Source of the DNA: Phycisphaerales bacterium
GTDB lineage: Bacteria; Planctomycetota; Phycisphaerae; Phycisphaerales; UBA1924
Assembly: GCA_029260555.1 (NCBI GenBank)
Contig: JAJDCZ010000044.1
Location: 1 to 64,000, forward strand
Reading direction: 5' to 3'
Length of the DNA: 64,000 nt
Shown here: piece by piece, positions 59,940 to 64,000 of the stretch
Numbering within the stretch: the first letter of the stretch is position 1
Layout: every line of letters begins with the position of its first letter
The notes under the pieces: generated by a model
Seen by the model: only the letters and a program-made list of their open reading frames with translations
Database searches by the model: none
Told to the model about the DNA's origin: nothing
Position numbers and translations under genes: made by a program

Positions 59940-59978
59940 CTGGATATGAAACAGCTGCGACTTTATCAATATATTTTT

Positions 59979-60302
59979 CTAGTGCGCGCCAGCGGGGCAG
60001 CCACCGGTTTGGGGGGCAGAGCCGCCATAGACCTCGTGTGTGGGTCGACCTGCGAGCACATTTTCCTTGCCCCAGTCTGCGACATTCTTGAATCTTTCGG
60101 ATGCGATGAACGCATTGAATGCGTCCTGGTCGCTCCATTCGGATACCACCAGATAGTTGTGCTCGTTGAAGACATCGCGGAAGAGATGGGTTTGCTCGTG
60201 GCCTTGGACTTCTTCCATGATTGTCATGACCTTGGCGAAGACGGTGGTGAACTCGTCGTCTTTGCCGGGGATGACCGAATAGTTCATGCCGATGGTGACC
60301 AT
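59979..60302 (-). CDS. Antibiotic biosynthesis monooxygenase (ABM) domain protein
   Basis: A 107-residue ferredoxin-like fold protein (VTIGMNYSVIPGKDDEFTTVFAKVM start, RDVFNEHNYLVVSEWSDQDAFNAFIAS). The ABM family includes heme-degrading and quinone-modifying enzymes as well as simple binding proteins. An AAGGAG ribosome site nine bases upstream supports the ATG at 60302. The C-terminus SAPQTGGCPAGAH has a lone Cys. Function is not predictable. Confidence 0.85.
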   Translation of the reverse strand: MVTIGMNYSVIPGKDDEFTTVFAKVMTIMEEVQGHEQTHLFRDVFNEHNYLVVSEWSDQDAFNAFIASERFKNVADWGKENVLAGRPTHEVYGGSAPQTGGCPAGAH

Positions 60303-60617
60303 GATGATTTTCTCCTTGTGGATGAGATTCGTGCGTTATGATTTCATGAGTCTATCGGCCCAAAACACCGGGCACGATCAATCCAGATACGCCATTGTTT
60401 TGTATTGCTATTCAGGATTATCGACTCTTATTGTCTCTATTTGTTCGTTTTATGACTGGTGAGCCAGAAGATATAATTCCGATATGAATATCTCCTTGTT
60501 GCGGGATTGATTTGCAGATCCTTCTTGCATGGGGTGGCATGTTTCGGGTATCTTTATGGAGTCAGATTGATTCCTGGCTGTTCTGGCTGATCTGACACAA
60601 CCGCGGAGGTAAACATC
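60303..60617. promoter_or_regulatory. Divergent intergenic region, AT-rich
   Basis: This gap is more AT-rich than the window average (for example AGATATAATTCCGATATGAA near 60468) and separates two outward-facing genes. It presumably contains their promoters. A GGAGG ribosome site eight bases before the ATG at 60618 is strong. Confidence 0.5.
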
Positions 60618-61646
60618 ATGGGTATGACAGCGGGCAAGGCCCTTAGACGCTGTGGATTCACTTTGATCGAGCTGCTGGTCGTGATTGCGATCATTGCGCT
60701 GCTCATTGGCATTCTTCTGCCTGCACTGGGTGGCGCGCGAAGAGCGGGACGAATGGCTGTGTGCATGTCGAACCTCAAACAGTTCGGCATAGCGACCAAC
60801 ACTTATGCAGCGGACTTTGAGGACCGCATCTTTTCCTATACATGGAAACCCGGTGTAGCCTATAGCCAGTACGCGGACCTGAATAACTCCAACTCGTATT
60901 ACGGTGCCCAGATGAACCAGGCAACGGACATCATCCGCCGTCGCGGAGACTACCCCACGCTGCCAAGGCTCACCAACCGTTTCCCACACCGTCGCTTCAG
61001 CCATCTGGTTTTGCTTGATTACCTTGGATCTTCCATGCCTGAGCCCATCGCTGCCTGCCCAGAGGACAAGGTCGTGCAGGCTTGGGCAAGTGATCCAAAG
61101 GGAGAGCTTGATCCACCAGTTAACAGCACGGGTGCATTCCGGTTTTTCTGGCCCTACAGCTCTTCGTACCAGCTCGTGCCTTGTGCGTATTCCATCGATC
61201 AGATCAGCAGCAACGGCGCCATGCGCACAATCGAACAGTTCCCCGCTGACCAGAACCTGTTCTGGATGGGCAACGCTCCTTTGGGAACTCGGCATCTGAC
61301 CGATGTGGTGTTTCCCTCTGGCAAGGTGGAAATGTTTGACATGGAACAACGGCATGTGACTGCCCAGCCGCTCTACCATGCCTATGAAGAAACCAAGCAG
61401 CCTTTGCTCTTTTTCGATGCTTCGGTCACCATCCGCATGACGGCGGATTCCAATATCAGTGGCTGGCCCAACTCGCCTCAACTGGATCGTGCGGTCATGT
61501 ACCGTTACAACCCCAATATCCTTGGCTTTGAATCACCAACACGCAGCGGCAACACATTTGACTTTGTCGTTGGCTATTACCGATGGACCCGCGGCGGCCT
61601 CAAGGGCATTGACTACGGCGGCAAAGAAATCAACAACGGACAATGA
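60618..61646 (+). CDS. Pseudopilin-like protein with planctomycete prepilin signature
   Basis: A 342-residue protein that begins [19 protein letters not shown] and continues [22 protein letters not shown], the classic N-terminal cleavage/methylation motif of planctomycete pseudopilin-like proteins. Processing would occur before Phe. The mature domain is large and soluble ([22 protein letters not shown] after the helix, then mostly beta). I cannot assign a partner or apparatus. A GGAGG ribosome site supports the start. The downstream microprotein gene is 157 bases away. Confidence 0.9.
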   Translation: MGMTAGKALRRCGFTLIELLVVIAIIALLIGILLPALGGARRAGRMAVCMSNLKQFGIATNTYAADFEDRIFSYTWKPGVAYSQYADLNNSNSYYGAQMNQATDIIRRRGDYPTLPRLTNRFPHRRFSHLVLLDYLGSSMPEPIAACPEDKVVQAWASDPKGELDPPVNSTGAFRFFWPYSSSYQLVPCAYSIDQISSNGAMRTIEQFPADQNLFWMGNAPLGTRHLTDVVFPSGKVEMFDMEQRHVTAQPLYHAYEETKQPLLFFDASVTIRMTADSNISGWPNSPQLDRAVMYRYNPNILGFESPTRSGNTFDFVVGYYRWTRGGLKGIDYGGKEINNGQ

Positions 61647-61803
61647 TAAGTCCAAAAATCCCATATAGTGTTTAGGCGGCAACGCGCAGGCTCCTCATAT
61701 GGGTGTATGTGTGTCTGTGCTGTAATGTTTTATGCTGCTGCAAACTGAGATTACGATGTGCCTGCTGACGAGTTATCTCAAAGAGTAAGTAGCCAGGCGT
61801 CAC

Positions 61804-62046
61804 ATGGAGTATTCGGCCATGCAAGAAGCACAACTGGGCAGAAAAAGGGCCAGTGGCAGGGGAGGTCGGGGTCTTGTCCTTGGCATCGCGATTGGAGTCG
61901 CGTTGGGCGTGGCGATGGACAACATAGCAATTGGGATCGCTATCGGTGTTGCTATTGGCATCGCGATAGATGCCCGCCAGCAAAAAAAACCGCCTCGCAA
62001 GGATGCTTTCAGCTATGACGATTCTGGTTCTCTGCCGCCGCGGTAG
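61804..62046 (+). CDS. Glycine-zipper microprotein
   Basis: An 80-residue protein. Residues ~24-56 are almost wholly Gly, Ala, Ile and Val with small residues at regular spacing (VLGIAIGVALGVAMDNIAIG, then IAIGVAIGIAID), a glycine-zipper membrane hairpin broken at a charged Asp. The tail is basic and Pro-rich. Start options are 61804 and 61819; the latter has GGAG about nine bases upstream. Such proteins are known as membrane-integrating or pore-forming small proteins in many bacteria. Confidence 0.72.
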   Translation: MEYSAMQEAQLGRKRASGRGGRGLVLGIAIGVALGVAMDNIAIGIAIGVAIGIAIDARQQKKPPRKDAFSYDDSGSLPPR

Positions 62047-62047
62047 T

Positions 62048-63859
62048 TTATAAATCGCTCAGTTGCGATTCGATCCATCGCTGGACATGCGTTTGGAGTA
62101 CTGGAAGGGGCAAGGGGCCGTTGCCAAGCACAGCTTCATGAAATGCACGGACATCAAATGCTTTGCCCAGTCTTTGTTCTGCTTGGCGTCTGAGTTTGAG
62201 GATGGTCAGTTGGCCGATCTTGTAGCCACAGGCTTGCCCGGGCCAACCGATGTAACGATCGACCTCGGCTTTGATGTTGTGCGCGGTCAGGGCTGAGTTG
62301 GCAGCCATATACTGGATCGCCTGCTCTCTGGTCCAGCCAAAGGCGTGCAGGCCGGTGTCTACCACGAGTCTGAGGGCACGCCACATTTCCATGTTGAGTC
62401 TGCCGAAGTCGTCATAGGCATTTGTGTAAAGCCCGTACTGAGGGTCTTCGCCCATCTCCAGCCCCAGGCCTTCTGCGTAGAGCGCCCAGCCTTCGACATA
62501 GGCGCTGTAGCGATAGGTGGTTCGCAGCGGATGGACGCTTTGCATTTCGCGGGCAAGTGATATCTGCAGGTGATGGCCGGGCACCGCTTCGTGAAAGGTC
62601 AGAGCCATCGCGTCGTACGAGGGGCGTTGATCAAGATTGGCGACATTGGCCATGAACGAGCCAGCCATGCCCGATTTGAGTGAGCCGGGGTAGTAATACG
62701 CAGTGGGCGCATTGGCAGAGGCGTATGCGGGGATGGGTCTAACCCCATAGCTGAGTCTGGGAAGTGTAGAAAACAGCTTTGGCAACTCGCCATCGACGAT
62801 CTTGGAGATGTTGCGATATGACATGAGCAGCTGATCTTCTGTTGTGTGATAGAACCGCTTGTCGGTGCGAAGGTAGGTTGTGAAAGCATCAAAAAGCGCC
62901 TGATCTTGCAACGACTGCCTTTGGGGAAAGTCTGAGCGGGCGATGGTCTGGAACATGAGTTTGCGGATACGGGTGACTTCATCAAGGCCGATCTGGTGGA
63001 TCTGGTCAGCGGTCAGGTTTGTGGTGGTGTGCATGGCGAGGGCGTTGTTGTAGGCCTGGATTCCATCAACCCCCTGGCTGTAGCCAAAGGATGCCCGTGC
63101 AGCGGGGACATATTCATTTTCAAGGAAGGTTGCCAGCTTTTGGTAAGCGGGAACGATGCCTTTGGCAATCGTCCGCTCGATGCGCCCCACCGTCGGCGAA
63201 TCAAGATGTCTGGTCATGGGTTTGAAGAATGGGCTTTGGCGCGGGTTGTTGGCGTAGGACTCATCGCCCAAGGCGCGGGTCTGTTCAATGGCAGGCTCAA
63301 CGGTGACCCGAGGCGGAACACGACCAGATGCCATTCCCAGGCGCATCTGTTGAATCAGTTTATCGATTACATCGGGATAGGCTTCAAGGCGGGCTGCGTA
63401 ATCTGCGATCTGTTTTTCGTTGGAGACGGGGCTGAAGCGTGCGATCTGGGGGCCATTGATGTGGGGACCACTCAGCGTGGTGATGGGGATCTGCTCAGCA
63501 TGGAACTGGGCGCTTTGATTGGTCCGCTGAAGATTGTAGATGAGCAGCTCAGCATCAAGCCTTTGCGGAGTGGTCAGTGAATCAAGATCGAGAGTTTGCA
63601 AGCGTTCCAGGCGATCTGCGATCTGCACGAGCCATGATGCCTGGGCTTGAGGGCTGGGATCAAAGAGCTTGTCGTTAAAACGCAGATCCCCCCGATTTGA
63701 GCCCATCGTGAGAGGAAATCGACGAATGAGAGCTTCGAAATGCTCATCCATGATCGCGTTGAGCTGGTCAGCATCATCCTGCAAGTGGGCCTGTGCCAGT
63801 GCTGGGACAAGAAACGACGCAAGCAGGCTAAGAAGGGCGAGTATGTACCTGAGCTGCAT
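62048..63859 (-). CDS. Secreted DUF885-family putative peptidase
   Basis: A 603-residue protein of the DUF885 family with a Sec signal peptide (LRYILALLSLLASFLVPALAQA). The zinc-like motif HEAVPGHHLQ (H-E-x3-H variant with a second His) lies near 460 and the adjacent EGWALYAEGLGLEMG contains the downstream glutamates, as in M13/M49-like metal sites. GGAG nine bases before the ATG at 63859 decides the start. Members are often described as secreted peptidases without a firm substrate. It converges with the microprotein gene. Confidence 0.88.
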   Translation of the reverse strand: MQLRYILALLSLLASFLVPALAQAHLQDDADQLNAIMDEHFEALIRRFPLTMGSNRGDLRFNDKLFDPSPQAQASWLVQIADRLERLQTLDLDSLTTPQRLDAELLIYNLQRTNQSAQFHAEQIPITTLSGPHINGPQIARFSPVSNEKQIADYAARLEAYPDVIDKLIQQMRLGMASGRVPPRVTVEPAIEQTRALGDESYANNPRQSPFFKPMTRHLDSPTVGRIERTIAKGIVPAYQKLATFLENEYVPAARASFGYSQGVDGIQAYNNALAMHTTTNLTADQIHQIGLDEVTRIRKLMFQTIARSDFPQRQSLQDQALFDAFTTYLRTDKRFYHTTEDQLLMSYRNISKIVDGELPKLFSTLPRLSYGVRPIPAYASANAPTAYYYPGSLKSGMAGSFMANVANLDQRPSYDAMALTFHEAVPGHHLQISLAREMQSVHPLRTTYRYSAYVEGWALYAEGLGLEMGEDPQYGLYTNAYDDFGRLNMEMWRALRLVVDTGLHAFGWTREQAIQYMAANSALTAHNIKAEVDRYIGWPGQACGYKIGQLTILKLRRQAEQRLGKAFDVRAFHEAVLGNGPLPLPVLQTHVQRWIESQLSDL

Positions 63860-64000
63860 GAATGGGTCTCCGAATGGTCCATGTTGGATGAGGGTTTGGG
63901 GCAAGTGGGGATTGGGTGGGGGGTGCAATGATGATACAAGGCTGCTTGTCTGGATGATGCAGTTGGTTACAATGTCGCCACTGTCAGGGGATTAGTGTAA
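63860..64000. other. Window edge, no gene seen
   Basis: Upstream region of the DUF885 gene, which is on the minus strand. I see no other gene or structure in the remaining bases. Confidence 0.5.

Noticed and set aside
1-64000. tRNA, rRNA, CRISPR array, transposase or prophage genes
   Set aside because: I looked for their usual signs (tandem spaced repeats, integrase or transposase motifs, CCA-type cloverleafs) and found none I could support.

Overview
The window looks like a chromosomal segment of a planctomycete, most likely class Phycisphaerae. Supporting signs are a Ser/Thr kinase with DMG in place of DFG, large pseudopilin-like proteins beginning [17 protein letters not shown], an APC permease fused to a universal stress domain, a sigma-like protein resembling an unusual planctomycete sigma family, the futalosine-pathway gene mqnA, and moderately high GC. 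I see no rRNA, tRNA, CRISPR array, transposase or prophage genes, so most of it is core chromosome with lineage-specific genes mixed in.

Region by region. 1-7142: clpC, a UvrD/PcrA helicase and a permease-UspA fusion. 7340-11643: a GGDEF-EAL c-di-GMP enzyme, a membrane-tailed Ser/Thr kinase whose N-terminus resembles MshEN c-di-GMP-binding motifs, and ytoQ. 11657-20871: a membrane protein, a NeuD-like acyltransferase, mqnA with the sigma-like gene, trpE with a small WaaP-like kinase, and a secreted protein. 20984-26172: two ketosynthases (one intact, one with a degenerate active site), a GxxExxY protein with altered motifs between them, and a GH20 hexosaminidase. 26187-36095 (all minus): comEC, a hydrolase/DedA-like/ATP-grasp triple fusion, murG, ftsW and rimO.

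36096-39060: a long gap holding a multi-helix candidate structured RNA with two GNRA tetraloops, then a small winged-helix-like protein, a WD40 protein and pdxH. 39153-46519: dnaB, a pseudopilin-like protein, a protein-arginine-phosphatase-like gene overlapping rpiB, an ECF sigma/anti-sigma pair and metG. 46519-53749 (all plus): a DUF2007/zinc-ribbon protein, a Tat-type alkaline phosphatase, a ferredoxin, a GNAT enzyme, and a membrane redox module made of a fused FeS-NrfD protein and a molybdopterin oxidoreductase. 53770-55217: speD-speE. 55424-57389: two tandem paralogous membrane proteins and a cysteine-rich secreted protein with an octanucleotide repeat in its signal peptide. 57508-63859: MFS transporter, methyltransferase, ABM-domain protein, a second pseudopilin-like protein, a glycine-zipper microprotein and a DUF885 peptidase-like protein.

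The best candidates for new biology are the structured RNA at 36374-36580, the KS/CLF-like pair with its inserted GxxExxY gene, the dispersed palindromic repeat family (13165, 37149, 54798, 59865), the possible slippage locus at 57344-57373, the triple fusion at 28812-31496 and the sigma-like protein at 14108-15778. All functional calls come from reading motifs; no database search was run.
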